In this document: positions 1-11,678 of the stretch, in pieces
Layout: every line of letters begins with the position of its first letter
Position numbering within the stretch: position 1 is the first letter of the stretch
Made by a program: the position numbers and the translations under genes
Assembly: GCA_036320915.1 (NCBI GenBank)
Contig: JAXBDG010000013.1
Coordinates: 930,001 to 994,000 of the forward strand
Direction: 5' to 3'
Source of the DNA: Linnemannia elongata
Lineage: Eukaryota; Mortierellomycota; Mortierellomycetes; Mortierellales; Mortierellaceae
Length of the DNA stretch: 64,000 bases
The notes under the pieces: model-generated
Seen by the model: only the letters and a program-made list of their open reading frames with translations
The model's database searches: none
What the model was told of the DNA's origin: nothing

Positions 1-1079
1 TTGAAAACCCCGGTGTCGATCAACTCGTATTCGGGCTGGACGCGGCTGCGACTGGTGCTTTCTTTGACGAGTTGGTCGTAAGGGAACGCCGCCTGTGGGT
101 ATTTGTACAAATACTATTTCAGTCCATAAAATGAGAGTGAGAAGAGAGGAAGTAAAAGAACAGAGCAAGATCGGATCATATATTAGCCAGCTATCCTATC
201 GCGCCATATTCTGCGTATCGATTTGCGCTTTTTTCAATTCAAAGGATGGATCACCTTCATGTAGGAGTGGGTCGGGGTGTTGTCCAGGTAGTAATAAAGC
301 TCCTTGACATCCTCACCGTGGTTGCCTGCCCAAAAAAAAAGTTCGATTATTTTTTCCCACAACGCAAGAAAAAGATAGGGACACACCATTAGTCAGACTT
401 TGACATTGAGCTAACAAATCCCTTTCCAAACCAACAGATCGACTTGTTATTTGTTTTCACCTTCATGGTTAGTCAAACCATAGAGACGCTCCTTGAGGAT
501 CTCATCCTTCCCGTTCCAAAGGGCAAGCGAGACACAGAGCCGTTGGTGGTTATCCGACAGACCGGCAAGACCATCCTCGCCCCATCGGTAGGCCCTGGCT
601 CGTGCGTGGTCGTGTGGGAAGAAGCGCCAGGCGTCTCCATCCCCACTGTAATCCTCACGGACTGTCGCCTATTTGTAGAAAGGAGATGACAAGAGGAAGC
701 AAAGATGCTTTAATATCTATCGCCTCAGATCAATTATATCCCGAGACCGCTTTGAAATATGCTTGGTAGTTTTTGCGGTGGAAGAATTCGATGCTCTTAC
801 CCATTGGCGCTCAGAGAGGTAAGGTCCCCATCTTTATGTAGTACACACGCGACATAAAGAACAAATAACAGCCAAAAAATAAAAAAAAGGTTGTCTTGTA
901 AGTGAATTGTGAATACGAATGGGATTGTCAAGTCTCCTTGAAAACCATTCATTCATGTGTCGTCATTGTTGTAGTGTACGTGTGTACCTCATCCAGTGCT
1001 TCTTGTGCGCGTCAGATTCCTTTAGTCGCTTTCGTTCGGCGGACGAGTCGCTAGGTGCGGGAAAAACCTTCTTCTTCAT
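1..1079 (-). CDS. GH63-type glycosidase, N-terminal part (runs off the left edge)
   Basis: Five exons can be read on the minus strand: 1079-988, 831-801, 668-461, 325-255 and 113-1. They join into about 171 residues without a stop, starting at the ATG at 1079 (MKKKVFPAP). Motifs [47 protein letters not shown] and THSYMK are the hallmark N-terminal block of the GH63-like (mannosyl-oligosaccharide glucosidase-related) family found in bacteria and fungi. This is a cytosolic-type member: no signal peptide is visible, unlike ER glucosidase I. The catalytic (alpha/alpha)6 domain lies beyond position 1, so activity cannot be judged. Substrate is unknown, though the family acts on alpha-glucosides. 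All introns have GT..AG ends. The family assignment is from recalled motifs and is strong; the exact exon borders are inferred. Confidence 0.85.
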
Positions 1080-2151
1080 GGTTCAAAAACAAAGCAACAG
1101 GAGAGAGAGGGATTTACCAGGAAGAAGTGTTGAAAGAGAAAGGGAAAGAAAAGAAAGAAGAAAGAGGATCGAGTGGGGAGGGGTGTGCGCGTTTTGTGTT
1201 CAAGGTGCGATAACTGATAAGCACCATTTCCCTCCCCCTCCTGTTCAATCCAATCCGCGGCGTGAGAAAACGCGTTTCTCCCCCCTTCCCCGTAAAAGGC
1301 AGAGGAGAGACTGTCTCCTCCTTTTTCTCATTCATGCATTGCGTACACAATCGATGGCGATACGTATTTTATTCATTCAGGCTGACAAGGAACAAACCAA
1401 CTTCAAGGTTTTAATTTGAAAGTGTTTTTGTGGACGTGAAGGGGGAGAAGGAAATGGAGCGGCGGGCTGATTTAAATGGTTTGGACAGAGGAGGCGGAGT
1501 GAAAGAAAGGGAAGAGAGAGCACTGCACGAAAGACGCTGTTGGATCGGTTTTCCTGGATGTCCCGGGGAAAATAGTATACGCCTCGTCCCTTGAGTATTC
1601 GTCATCCCGCATCGCTTCCCGTGCCGTATCAGTCAGTCGAGGCAATATGCTGAAGGGAGCAAAATACAGACGCTGTTCTGTGGTCCAGCTTGTCACCCTT
1701 GTCGGGCTGAGGTGTGAGTCTGTCGTGAGTTCAGAACGCGTCGCTCGTTCCTGCAGACCAGTGTATGCCATAACTCCCTCTCCATAGTCACGCTCCTTTG
1801 CCAAGATCCGATAGTAGCAAAATGGTGGCATCTCCGACCATCCAGGTATGGATTCTCCCGTTGACCCATGCTGGCTCCTTGTTGCTCAAGCCTGCATCCC
1901 GTATCTCCTAGATGCGCCATTCCTGTCCACTTCTGTCAGCTCTTTTAAATCGTAGGAGCCACTCTTGACTGTCCTTTGGCGACTCCTGAGAATCCGCGTA
2001 TGTAGTAATGTGTTGTCTGGTGTAAATGTGTAGTTGGTTGGTGTAATGCAAGTGAAAATAGTTTTGTACAGTGGGAAAAAAAACAAAAAAAGAAAAATGT
2101 GTGTGTCGCGTCCTGAATCCATGCTCCCGTGTCTCTCCTTTGCGATGCCGA
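1080..2151. other. Intergenic region: 5' side of the GH63 gene, 3' side of the next gene
   Basis: About 1.07 kb between two minus-strand genes. Several open frames of 60-165 codons cross it, but none shows family motifs or sensible splice partners, so I treat it as promoter/5' leader of the glycosidase plus the 3' flank of the upstream gene. The stretch near 1085-1160 is purine-rich (CT-rich on the transcript strand), as is common in fungal leaders. Confidence 0.5.
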
Positions 2152-4312
2152 CTATGTCGCCTGGGTAAAATGATACTGACTGAGGCCAATGTTACCGTGT
2201 GCGTCCCTGATAATGACACCGCGGATGGTACCAAGCACTTCATGGGGCTCAGGCATCGAAAGTCGGGGGGCATCGCTGGGACCGGACATGAAATCAGTAG
2301 GCAATGGGACAGCTTTATGACGTCCAAGCTGTCCCGAGGTAAACGGCTGAAGGTGAAGACCGGCACCGACATGCTGACCAACAGCAGCAGCAGCGCCACC
2401 ACTCATGTCCCAGCCACCAGCAGCTGCGTAGCCGTACATTTGCTGCTGGGCGGCGGGGTCCTGTCCATATCCATACGCGTATCCAGAGTAGTCAGCCTGC
2501 CCAGGTGCTGGGTAACCAGGATGTCCAGGGTGTCCGTAGGCTCCGTAAGCGGCCTGGGCGGCAGGATCTACTTGTGGGGGTTGCTGGTGAGCCCCTGGTG
2601 GATAGTGTCCTGGATACATGGCGTTGGCCGCTTGCATATGCTGGGGGACGGCAGGGTTGGCGTCATATTGGCTCGCGGCCGGCTTTGGCGGCAAGGACGG
2701 GTGTGCTGTCAATGGAGATGCACCAGCACCTGCCGGTCCATGGTGTCTGTTGTCGCGTGGAGGTGGAGCATTACCCAAGTCGGCACGATCTCTTCTCCTA
2801 TCGTCATACCTGCTAGCTCCAAATGGCCCTTCGCCTCTAGCTGCGGGTGGCGGAGGGCCACGCTCTCTAAAATCACGAGGATCGCGCGGATCCCGCATAT
2901 CTCTCACATCTGGGCGACCCATAGGTCCAGGACCTGGTGGCCGAGCCCCCATTGGGTGATCCCTGGGATCACGGCGATCGTAGTCTGGTCGGCGATGGTC
3001 ATCACGGCGGTCAGCATAGTAGTCGTCTCGGTAGGCTGGTCGGTCGTGATAGTCGCGATGATGGCTTCTGGGTTCTCTGAAAGGTGGAGGAGCTGCATGA
3101 GGTGGGCCGGCAAAGGGAGGACCGTAGTGAGGTGATGAAGGGGGCAGGCGGCTGGGTGCGTAGGGGTGAGGACGTGTACCAGGTGGGCCAGGAGCTCGTC
3201 CGCCTCGGCTTGGGTATGGGCTCTGAGTTGAACGCCCAGCTCTTCTGGGCTCAATCTCAATGCGCTTGTGCAGAGTATCCCAAACTTGGAGGACAGCATT
3301 CAGCTCTATTCAACATGCATCAAGAATACTGGTGAGTTGAGATCCATAAGAACAGCTGATCGTGGTAGTGGTGGTGTTTATCCAAAATATTTAAATAGCC
3401 TTGCTTACCAGCATTGCGAGCTGCGGTCTCCTCTCTTTCTTCATCGGTCTCCGACTTTCTGGGCTTGATTCCGTCGAGGTACAGATCAACACGGATGTCA
3501 TGGATGGCATCCTCGTAGGCCTTGAAGACGGAGCTTTCGTCCTCGAATCTCTGCTTGATGACCTGTAAACAGTAATGACGAAATGAAAAATATGTGCAGC
3601 ATCAGTACTTTGTTTCCCGTACTCCTTCATCATGCTGTTTATTCCAGGCACAGATCCAAGACACGCAACTTACGTCTCTTTCGGGATCCACATCCTTGAG
3701 CAACTCCTTTCCTTCCTCGTCAACCTCGGAAATGACGCGGTCGCGAGCCGAGGTCAAAACAAACTCGTTGGAGAAGGTGCGAAGATCTGCCGCAAGTGCC
3801 TTTTTCTCATTAACAATCGTCGTGATCTCCTCGGGAGTCTTTTTGCAAAGGTATCCAGTAATATGCTACAAATTCGAGAAAAAAAAAGAAACAGATAGTG
3901 TTAGTAAAAGGTTGCCAATAACATGCCAGTCCTAAACGAAGCCGCCGCAAATAGAAAACCAAATCATTACTTGTTTGCTGCAGTCCTGAAGCAAAAGATG
4001 CAGAGGCTGACCAGTTCTGCGGGGTCTGCGTTTCAACTGAGGAGGAGGGACGGGTGCAGAAGGCTTGATAGAAGCCAGCTGAGACGATGGCTGCTGCTGC
4101 TGCTGCTGCTGCTGTTGGTCTGGTGTGGAAACAGAGTCGACCTCAGACGGGGCGAGAGAGACTTCCGAAGCAGCGATCGTCTCGCCTTGGGCGGCAGTAG
4201 GTGATCCTTCGACGCTCTCGACCGGGGTGGGAATGGACGAGTCCATGGCGAGGGGAGTATCCTCTGTTGCGACTTGATGGTCCTGCTCCTGTACTTGTTC
4301 CGTGTTCTCCAT
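2152..4312 (-). CDS. Uncharacterised protein with Q-rich N-terminus and long Pro/Arg/Gly/Tyr-rich C-terminus
   Basis: Four exons (4312-3971, 3865-3674, 3562-3409, 3305-2152) give 613 residues. The ATG at 4312 is preceded by GCCGCCC; an open extension upstream has no ATG. Residues 1-114 are acidic and low-complexity with a run of nine or more Gln (CAG repeats). About 115-240 is a compact, probably folded helical region containing HITGYLCKKTPEE, FEDESSVFKAYEDAIHDIR and LNAVLQVWDTLHKR. The rest is disordered: Pro-rich, then DR/RDD-rich, then a Tyr/Gly/Ala/Gln segment (GYAYGYGQDPAAQQQMYGYAA) and a short ordered C-terminus, GVIIRDAHGNIGLSQYHF. The composition resembles RNA-binding or condensate-forming nuclear proteins, but no RRM, KH or zinc motif is present. 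I do not recognise the family. The gene is divergent from POLA2 across a 296-bp promoter. Confidence 0.7.
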
Positions 4313-4608
4313 GGGCGGCAAGGGACGTGTGCGTGTGATGACGAAAGAAGGAAAGAGTGGTGAATTTCTTTTTTTTTCTGAGGGTGTTGGTAGTGATCAA
4401 GATCAGGTGTGAGGGAGGAGAGAAAAAAGGACAAGCCACGAGGAAAGGGGGACTGCCCTAACGGCGGAAGGGATAAGTAGCACCAGGAGCAAGCAAGCAA
4501 GAAAAATTAATTTATTTTGTTTGGGACCTTTTCTGACCAAAGAACGCGTTCCTGTTGTCAACAATAACGAGCCCAACTTACTGTATTACGACCACCTCCT
4601 TTACCACC
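4313..4608. promoter_or_regulatory. Divergent promoter between the uncharacterised gene and POLA2
   Basis: The 296-bp gap separates two start codons pointing away from each other, so both promoters must lie here. POLA2 translation starts in a good context (TTACCACCATGA). No clear TATA box was found. Confidence 0.55.
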
Positions 4609-7436
4609 ATGAATCAGGAACTGGAACTCATCGACGTTTTTGGAAACACCCTCGCAACCAACCCCTCCGCCCTGGCAGAGTGTAAGCAACGGCGGAGAAT
4701 TGTTTTTAAAGTAAAAACTCGGAATCAGAGCAGGGCAGAAACTCATTCCTCATCTCACTCTCTACGGTTGTTATACATAGGCGTGGGCTTGTTGCGCATA
4801 TACCGCATTGAACCTGGAACTCTTCACTCGAAATGGGAAGCGTATATCATGAACGCTATCAGTTCCTCTAGGGACGAGGACGATGGCTCGATGACGCCTA
4901 CACATTTGGAAGGCTTTAAGAACCACCTCCGCCACACCTTGGAGAAAAAGGCACAGCAGAACATCCAGCGTCAGGTACAGTCGACCTCGGGATCATCATT
5001 TGCCACTACCAAGAAGGCTCAGCTCAAGTCAAGGTTTCCAGGATCATCCTCACAGGCTCCCAGGGTGTTCCATGATATGGAGGTTGACCAGAACGACCAA
5101 TTGTAAGCAACCCGTAGAGTAGTGAATGTTGTACCTAAAAAGAGTCGCATTGAGGTTTAGCGAGATCTATCGACTAATATGCTACATTCATTTTGTCACG
5201 CATTAGCAACTCGCTAGAAGCGATGTCTTCTACGAGGATGTCAACAAGCTCTTTCAGGAAATCTGCCCAGTGAGTGTCATTTCAGGGACCACTTTTTTTT
5301 GGTGGCGCATGATTGATGTTGGTGGCGAAAGGCAAACATGCTAACCTGATCAATGCATGCCAATCTTGTGTTGAATAGACCGACGCCTTCTTCGAAGCAG
5401 TTTGCGCTTCGCAAAAACATGTCAGAAACAGAAGAAATCCTCCACAGTCATCTGAAGTTGAGAACGGAACCACCTCGTGCTGGATCAGAGTACAAGAGCA
5501 CCGTCACCATGATCACCACAATCAAGCCCTATCGTTACATGTTCGAGAAGATTACGGACAAAGGCGAAGGTAGGCAACGGGATCATGGCTGAAGTTAGCT
5601 TTGAGTACGATATCCCAGTTTTGTTGCCTTCTTGGCCAAACTAACATTTTTTTTTCCTGCTCTGTAGCCCTTGACGACCGGATTGACGCATTTGCAGAAC
5701 TTTACAGGAGAAGCTATCCCGACACTGAGTTCCGTAATCCCGCCTACCCAAGTCAGGCTGTTGTTACTGTAGTGGGGCGAATTTGCTCCGACGCAAATGA
5801 GGGCAAGGCAAACGAGCAGTCTCTGCTACTTGAAACAAGTCGCTCGTTCGGCAGTGGCAAAAGAGTGAAGCTGGATATCATGGAGGTTCCAGGATACAGC
5901 TTTTTCCCAGGACAGATTGTTGTTCTAAGCGGCCTGAACTCTTACGGTCCAGTCTTTGCAGTGACTCGCGTTCATGAGGTATGACTGCATATCATTGAGA
6001 TGGACCTACAGCGTTTTGAACAACAAGTTGATCGCAAAGATGAGCTAACTTGTGTTTGTACGTGCAATTGTTCGAAACTAGATGCCTGCAATGGACATGG
6101 CAGGTGCCAGTCCAGCGGATTTGGAGGACTTCCAATACAAAAAGATGGCAGGACAACCGATGAAAATGATTGTGGCGGCTGGACCATATACCCTGAGCGA
6201 CAACCTTTTATTCGAGCCATTTGCAGCTTTGATGGAACACGTCAACACTGAGCGTCCGGATATCCTTTTGTTGGTGAGTTATACTTGAACGATATTTAGA
6301 GCCGTTGTGCGTTGTATGATCGTCAGTGTTATTGGCGTCATATTCACTGTATTCTGGTGTTATCTTCTAGATGGGCCCATTCGTTTCGTCGTCACACCCA
6401 CTGATCGTTTCAGGAGATATTGACATGATGCCAGAGGCATACTTTGCCAAGTATATCTCGGCCCTGCTTGCCAAACACCAAGACCGCTACCCCAAGGAGA
6501 TGCAGATCCTGTTGGTACCAAGCTTGCAGGATGTCATTCACGAGACACTAGTCTTGCCTCAGCCTGGATTTGAGCATCCCCGTGCCCTTGGATTGCCAAC
6601 TGTAAGTCTATCTTCGACTTCAATGACCCAATATACATTTGCTTTAATTATTTAACGATGACCTTATTTTATTTCTTTCGTACCTGTAGGGTACATACTG
6701 CTTGCCCAACCCAGCGCAGTTTACTATTAACGAGATGGTGTTTGCAGTCAACACTGCTGATATCCTGATGCACTTGAGCGGAGACGAGATTGCAAGGAAC
6801 CCAGACCGGACCGACCGAATGAGCCGACTCTCTAAATATATTATTGAACAGCGCAAGTATGTTTCGGAGGAGGACGCTAGCGCGCCTTTTTTTGTGGTGC
6901 CACTAATTTTCTTTTCCTTTGTTTGTGTTTCCCAAGGAGGGTCTGTGAGTTCCTATTGACAGATCAATCTTTTTTTTTTTTTTTTTTTTTTTTTTTTAGC
7001 TTGCACCCTGCTTACCCAGGCTTAGCGTCTGATCCAGACAGCGGAGTCGATTCGAACCAATTCGACCTTTTGGATCTCAAAGTGTGTCCTGACGTTCTCA
7101 TCCTGCCCAGCAAGCTAAAGCACTTTGCCAAGGTATGCATCCGATGTCCCGTTTTCATGTCTCTACAGATCAATGACTTCGGAGGAATTGTCCAACTCAT
7201 CTATCAATGTTTCTTGCTTTGTTTTTCTCTAGACCGTCGATAATGTGATTGTCATCAATCCGAACCAACTCAGCAAAATGCAATCTGGAGGCACCTTCGC
7301 CAAACTGACCATCCACCCAATTCCTGAAGGCGTGTTGAGCGACGAAGTGATGATGATGGATGAGGACGACGAGCGAACAATGAGGGGCTTCCATCGTGTT
7401 CAAGAGCGCTGCCGAGTCGATCTCGTCCGCGTGTAA
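4609..7436 (+). CDS. POLA2: DNA polymerase alpha subunit B (primase-pol alpha accessory subunit)
   Basis: Ten exons: 4609-4681, 4781-5102, 5207-5269, 5379-5569, 5668-5978, 6082-6273, 6371-6601, 6690-6856, 7000-7132 and 7233-7436, giving 628 residues, a normal length for the family. Residues 1-150 carry the N-terminal helical region (RIYRIEPGTLHSKWEAYIMN) and a Ser/Thr-rich linker. About 180-320 is the OB-fold part (VTVVGRICSD, FFPGQIVVLSGLNSYG). About 340-600 is the inactive calcineurin-like phosphoesterase domain (VAAGPYTLSDNL, DILLLMGPFVSSSHP, LVPSLQDVIHE, LPNPAQFTINE, DVLILPSKLKHFAK, VIVINPNQLSK). The product tethers the catalytic subunit and primase to the replisome for Okazaki primer synthesis in the nucleus. 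Identification is by motif recall and is firm. The eighth intron ends in a 28-T run directly before AG. Confidence 0.95.
6970..6997 (+). repeat. T28 homopolymer forming the polypyrimidine tract of a POLA2 intron
   Basis: Twenty-eight consecutive T lie immediately before the AG acceptor of the exon at 7000. The position is right for a U2AF-binding tract, but the length is extreme and likely unstable. Confidence 0.85.
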
Positions 7437-7758
7437 TATTTGTTTAGCGCATCACATCCATCCCTTTTCCTTCCCCTCTTTGTACCATCATATAGGTGTA
7501 GATCTAGCAGCCTTCATGTTACTCTTTCTCCTGCGCCCCGTGTCATTTTCCACCCCTCTGCCTTGCCCCTAATACATTCTTGTCAAAGTATCCATCCTTT
7601 AGCCTTTGGCAGTCCTGATATGCCCTGTCCCTGTAGATCCAATTGTGCATTCTAGGTGTTAAAAAAATGGTTTATTAAATTGCATTGTGCATGGTACGCT
7701 CTGTCGCTTCGGGAATGGAGGGGAATGAGGAAAGGGTCACCACAGATGTGATAACTCT
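7437..7758. other. Convergent 3' region between POLA2 and the ZNF706-like gene
   Basis: This 322-bp stretch holds the 3' UTRs and terminators of two genes facing each other. It is T/C-rich on the plus strand in the first 200 bases, and AAAAAATGGTTTATTAAA near 7665 could serve polyadenylation on either strand. No gene is seen. Confidence 0.5.
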
Positions 7759-8410
7759 TTACTTCTTGGCGGTCTCAACAAATCCAGGGAAGCAGTCGTT
7801 CATGGTCTTGCTGTGCTTGTTGGTGGCGTGCTCCTCAAGACTATCGGAAAGAAAAAGGGAAGAAAATTATTAATTTGGCAGTTCAACCGGAAGCGATTGT
7901 CCGGACTTGTGCGCTCTATTCCTTCCAACAAATAGTCCAATCTGATTAAAAAACATCCGCAATCATTTCGTGCAACTTACGCCTTGGCACGGATGGTGCA
8001 CAAGAAGGTCTGACGGCAGGTCTGGCAAACAATGCTCTTGGCAGCCTCGTTCTATGTTTGTAAAACATGTGCGAAAAGAAGGAACAAATCAGGTTCTGCG
8101 GGTCAATATATGGTGTGGGGTTTGATAGGTAGGTTTTGCAGCGTTGTCCCGATGGTTTGGCAAAAGAAAGGTACTTACAACCTTGAGCTGAGAGTTGGCG
8201 GTACCACCGGCGTTCTTGGCGTTACGCTCACGCTTCATCTGTGCCTTTTGACCCTATTTAGTTGAGGATGGGTGTGGAGGCGTAGGAATGAAAAGTTGCT
8301 TATGTTTAGTTTGTGGCTGTGGTAGTGGGATCATGGTACCTTTGAGGGAGAAGCGTTTAGTGCATGTGTAGAAGCGCAGGGCGTAATGAAGAGGCACTAA
8401 CGTTTCCCAT
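7759..8410 (-). CDS. ZNF706 / At2g23090-type small zinc-binding protein
   Basis: Four exons (8410-8402, 8253-8179, 8051-7981, 7840-7759) encode 78 residues. The first exon is only nine bases (Met-Gly-Asn). The N-terminus NGQKAQMKRERNAKN is the basic 4F5/SERF-like segment. A single zinc finger follows, with CQTCRQTF, then LEEHATNKHSK and a short FPGFVETAKK tail. The order Cys-x2-Cys ... His-x4-His matches the ZNF706/At2g23090 family found across eukaryotes. Human ZNF706 has been linked to differentiation control and its SERF-like part to protein aggregation; the fungal role is unknown. The gene shares a 315-bp divergent promoter with the uL14 gene. Confidence 0.85.
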
Positions 8411-8725
8411 GGTGGATATATGTGTGTGTGGTGAGGAGAGGGGTGATGTGTGTTGTAGAGTTAAGGATTGAGAAAAAAAGAATGCTGCGAGGTATTTATT
8501 TTTTCTTAGCCCAGCGACTCTCCTGCCTGCCCTGAGTGCCTACTTGCGGTCCATAGTAATAAACCACAAGAAAGGGGGGAGGTTATCCAGCCTGATGTAG
8601 AGCGTGAAACAAAGGGAACAGACCTTCAGCAGGACAACAGAGATAAGCCACTGCAACCAAGGTGCACTAATAGGCTTGATCGGCGCGGGTCATTGAGAAA
8701 ATCCTCTTTTAACTATTCAACAAAA
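8411..8725. promoter_or_regulatory. Divergent promoter of the ZNF706-like and uL14 genes
   Basis: A 315-bp gap between outward-facing starts. The uL14 ATG follows CAACAAAA. No known ribosomal-protein promoter motif could be assigned with confidence. Confidence 0.5.
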
Positions 8726-10180
8726 ATGTCCGCAAAGGGTGCGTTCAGCTTTGGCAGTCACAACTGACCGTTGCCATTCACTGGCTGTTCTCTTGAACAC
8801 TCAAACACATACATGGATACGGGATACCAGCATACACACATACATCCATCGATCTCAACATCGATCGATCAAACCGTCGACAAACAGCCAATTCACCATA
8901 TCACCCATCCGACATTATTGCCCGCCATTTTTCGTCAAAAAACCGACGCTCTGAAGGAGTGATGGAGAGACCTAGGATGGCGATGGAAAGGAGGGAGGAA
9001 TCGATGATGGGTTCCACCTCCGAGGAGGTGTCCAACGTTTAACTGGGTCTCTCGTCGTCCTTGAGGGGTCGTCAACATCATCGCCCTACCAACTGCAACT
9101 GCTCGTCAACAGCAGGAAATAGAGACCAGCATATGGCAACAACGAGAGGGTATCGTCAAGCACGATCGTTTGCACAGACTGGAGGATGAGAGGAGTAGAT
9201 ATCAGCGATCTTCACGACAGACGCTTCTCACTCACCTCCTTCAGCAAGATGCCAGTGCAGGAGTGCAGTCTTTGTTCAGCATGGAATGCAACCTCGGCTT
9301 TTTTGATCCCCACATCAGCCTGGCAGGGGGCAACATCTCAGCACCTTTTTTAAGACAAAAAAGATCAGCAACTTTCAACTAACTGCTCGGCAGTCAGCAT
9401 CAACCTCACAACCTGCGAATCGCACAAACAACAAAGGAATCATCAACTGGACAAACGAGACATCAGGAGGAACGAGAGAACAAAAAAACTTCGAAAGGAT
9501 CACATCAGCTAAAACTTTCATTCGTCTTACCTTCCTTCTGATCGGATTTTACTAGGTGGAGCTGCTTCCGGAAACAAGTTCCGCATGACCTTGGGTTTGC
9601 CCGTCGGTGCCGTTATGAACTGCGCTGACAACTCTGGCGCCAAGAACTTGTACGTTATCTCCGTTAAGGGAATTCACGGTCGTCTCAACAAGTTGCCCGC
9701 CGGTGGTGTCGGTGACATGGTTATGGCCACTGTCAAGAAGGGAAAGCCTGAGTTGAGAAAGAAGGGTACGTTTTTGTTACAGAAGGAATTGCCAATGAAG
9801 CGTTGTCGTTTTGAACTTTCTGTCTTGAACGTTACGGAGAACTAATTGTTTGCTCAATTGTTTGTGATACTTAGTTATGCCCGCCGTCATCATCCGTCAG
9901 CGCAAGGCTTGGCGCCGTCGCGACGGTGTCTTCATCTACTTCGAGGGTACGTTCAACAAACAACGTCTACTGGGACAATAAGCACCAACTATGAACCCGT
10001 CAAACAAGATCTGTAAAACTAACATCTACTCCAATTTTGTACTTTGTTCCTCTAGACAACGCTGGTGTCATCGTCAACCCCAAGGGTGAGATGAAGGGAT
10101 CTGCCATTACCGGCCCCGTCGGTAAGGAGTGCGCCGATTTGTGGCCCCGTATCGCTTCCTGCGCCGGTACCGTCGTTTAA
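8726..10180 (+). CDS. RPL23: 60S ribosomal protein uL14 (L23)
   Basis: Four exons (8726-8738, 9556-9765, 9875-9946, 10056-10180) encode 139 residues, close to the 137-140 of yeast and human. The 13-base first exon encodes MSAKG and is separated by an 817-base intron from [20 protein letters not shown]. Universal uL14 motifs follow: [59 protein letters not shown] and [16 protein letters not shown]. The protein binds 25S rRNA at the subunit interface. Codon use is strongly biased to C/G-ending codons (GTC, GCC, AAG), as expected of high expression. AATAAAAAC at about 10222, some 40 bases after the stop, is a likely polyadenylation signal. Confidence 0.96.
8739..9555 (+). other. Unusually long first intron of the uL14 gene
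   Basis: The intron spans 817 bases (GTGCG...ACTAG), against about 50-150 for most introns in the window. Ribosomal-protein introns often host snoRNAs or enhancers of expression. I looked for C (RTGATGA) and D (CTGA) box pairs: AGTGATGG near 8960 and CGATGATGG near 9002 are weak C-like hits without convincing D boxes or flanking stems, so I call no snoRNA. Confidence 0.6.
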
Positions 10181-10908
10181 ATCGCCTTTTTATCCAGACA
10201 CCTATCAGCTCAAGTTGCAATAATAAAAACACACTGGTTTATCCAACAATCAACCATTGTTTAATCCTTAGACATGTTGTTTGCATGTCCGTACTTTGAA
10301 TCTTCGCCATGCGCGCTTTATGTGCAATGGAGGTGGACCGCATTGCTATTTCTTGTGCGTGGTAGTCGTTTGCGATATTATATTCAACCAGTTTAGGTCT
10401 TTTGTGGCGTTTTAACTCTGTTATGTCATTTTAACTCGACAAGAGCGAGGCATTCGTAAATCGCTACCGATTTCCCTTCACTCGCGCTGGACCAATGTTC
10501 TTTCGATTGCGTTTTTGAAGAGCTGCAGGGTCGTTCTTTTCAGCGTTGTTGTCAATCATATTCGGCGCAGTATGAAGAGGCACTACTGTACCTGTCATAG
10601 TGGTGTGGATCTGGCTTGGACTGCCAAGGGTTCGAAAAATGCATATTTGTATTTTCTGCCATTTAATTCACTGATAGCTATTCTCCTTTCGATCCGTGGT
10701 TCTGCTCGGTTGTATTGGGTTCGGCAATTGTTATTTTATTGCTGTACAAGTTTTCCTGGTGACGCACCCTCACAAAGCAAATCATCTGTCCTTTTCAGTA
10801 ATCCACGCCCTGTTGGCATTTTCTCCGTGATCCATGACTTAAACATCGTTGCGAAGAACTAGTTGATACAAGTTAAAGAAAGAAAACGTCGCTAGTTAGA
10901 ACTGTGTT
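10181..10908. other. Convergent intergenic region between uL14 and SmD2
   Basis: 728 bp of AT-rich sequence with the uL14 polyadenylation region at the left. One 115-codon open frame (10515-10862, +) has a composition unlike the real genes here and no motif, so it is not called. Nothing else is seen. Confidence 0.5.
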
Positions 10909-11678
10909 TTAAACATTGGCAGCTTAGGTCCACTAAACATATCCAGAGTGATGAATTGCGGCTATTGAACAATTGATCCTGACAGGGCGTACCAAGAATG
11001 ACAGAGTCTCCACGCAAGAACAGCTTGCTGATGAAACGCTCCTTGTTGACGGGCTTTGCCTTCTTGCCCTTGGCGGCACGTGGTACTTCTGTCCACATCT
11101 ATTAAAGTGAAAATGGTGATTAAGGTGAAGTGAGGAGTCGTCAGTGAACAGTTCGGATCTTTGTTAATATGACTCCTCGATCCACATTGAATAACGGCGG
11201 TCTGTGGTGCAAGACATCAGAAACGGCATCAATGCCGAATAAGGTGGGTAACTGATGGCTATTGGTCATGTGCTCAAACGTACCTCCTTGACGTTCTCGA
11301 GAACCATGTTGCAGTGACGGTCGAATGCCTTGACTCGGGCAAGGAGCTTCCTGTTATTTCTGCAGCTGATAAGGATCTGTGTATGGTTCTTGACGGACAA
11401 CTGCAACACTGAGAGTGGGCCTGTGTTGAACTCTTCTTCCTCGAGCTTGCGGAGCTCGTCCTCGTTCATCTCGCTCTTTGGCTTTGCGCTGCTATTTTTT
11501 GGACAAGGGGTGATTGGGAAAGAGGAAGAAGGCGAATCACGCGTTAGTTGCGTCTTGCTTGTTGGATGGTTTTCCAGACGTCATTGAATGTCTGCTGTTG
11601 AGTTCAATGCAGTGCCATGTGCTCTTCCTTCCGCTGATTTTGGTTGTTATGCGGGTTGCGTGTAGTCCTGTACCTCAT
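10909..11678 (-). CDS. SNRPD2: Small nuclear ribonucleoprotein SmD2
   Basis: The core exons 11491-11284 and 11098-10993 are unmistakable SmD2: [62 protein letters not shown] and [14 protein letters not shown]. The Sm fold has its two Sm motifs split by a lysine-rich loop. The protein is part of the heptameric ring on U1, U2, U4 and U5 snRNAs. The first exon is inferred as five bases at 11678-11674 (ATGAG then GTACAG), giving [10 protein letters not shown]. The last is inferred as 14 bases at 10922-10909, giving a 110-residue protein as in yeast. An alternative acceptor a few bases upstream would add about a dozen residues. The first and last exons are the uncertain parts. Confidence 0.9.

Noticed and set aside
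919..1419. 166-codon plus-strand frame antisense to the GH63 exon
   Set aside because: It overlaps an exon with clear family motifs on the other strand and its own product is low-complexity Arg/Glu.
1908..2402. 164-codon minus-strand frame overlapping the end of the uncharacterised gene
   Set aside because: It starts inside the coding exon in another frame and has no motif.
8940..9020. Possible C/D snoRNA in the uL14 intron
   Set aside because: C-box-like words are imperfect, no matching D box or terminal stem was found.
10515..10862. 115-codon plus-strand frame downstream of uL14
   Set aside because: No motif, codon use unlike the neighbours, lies in a convergent 3' region; likely chance.
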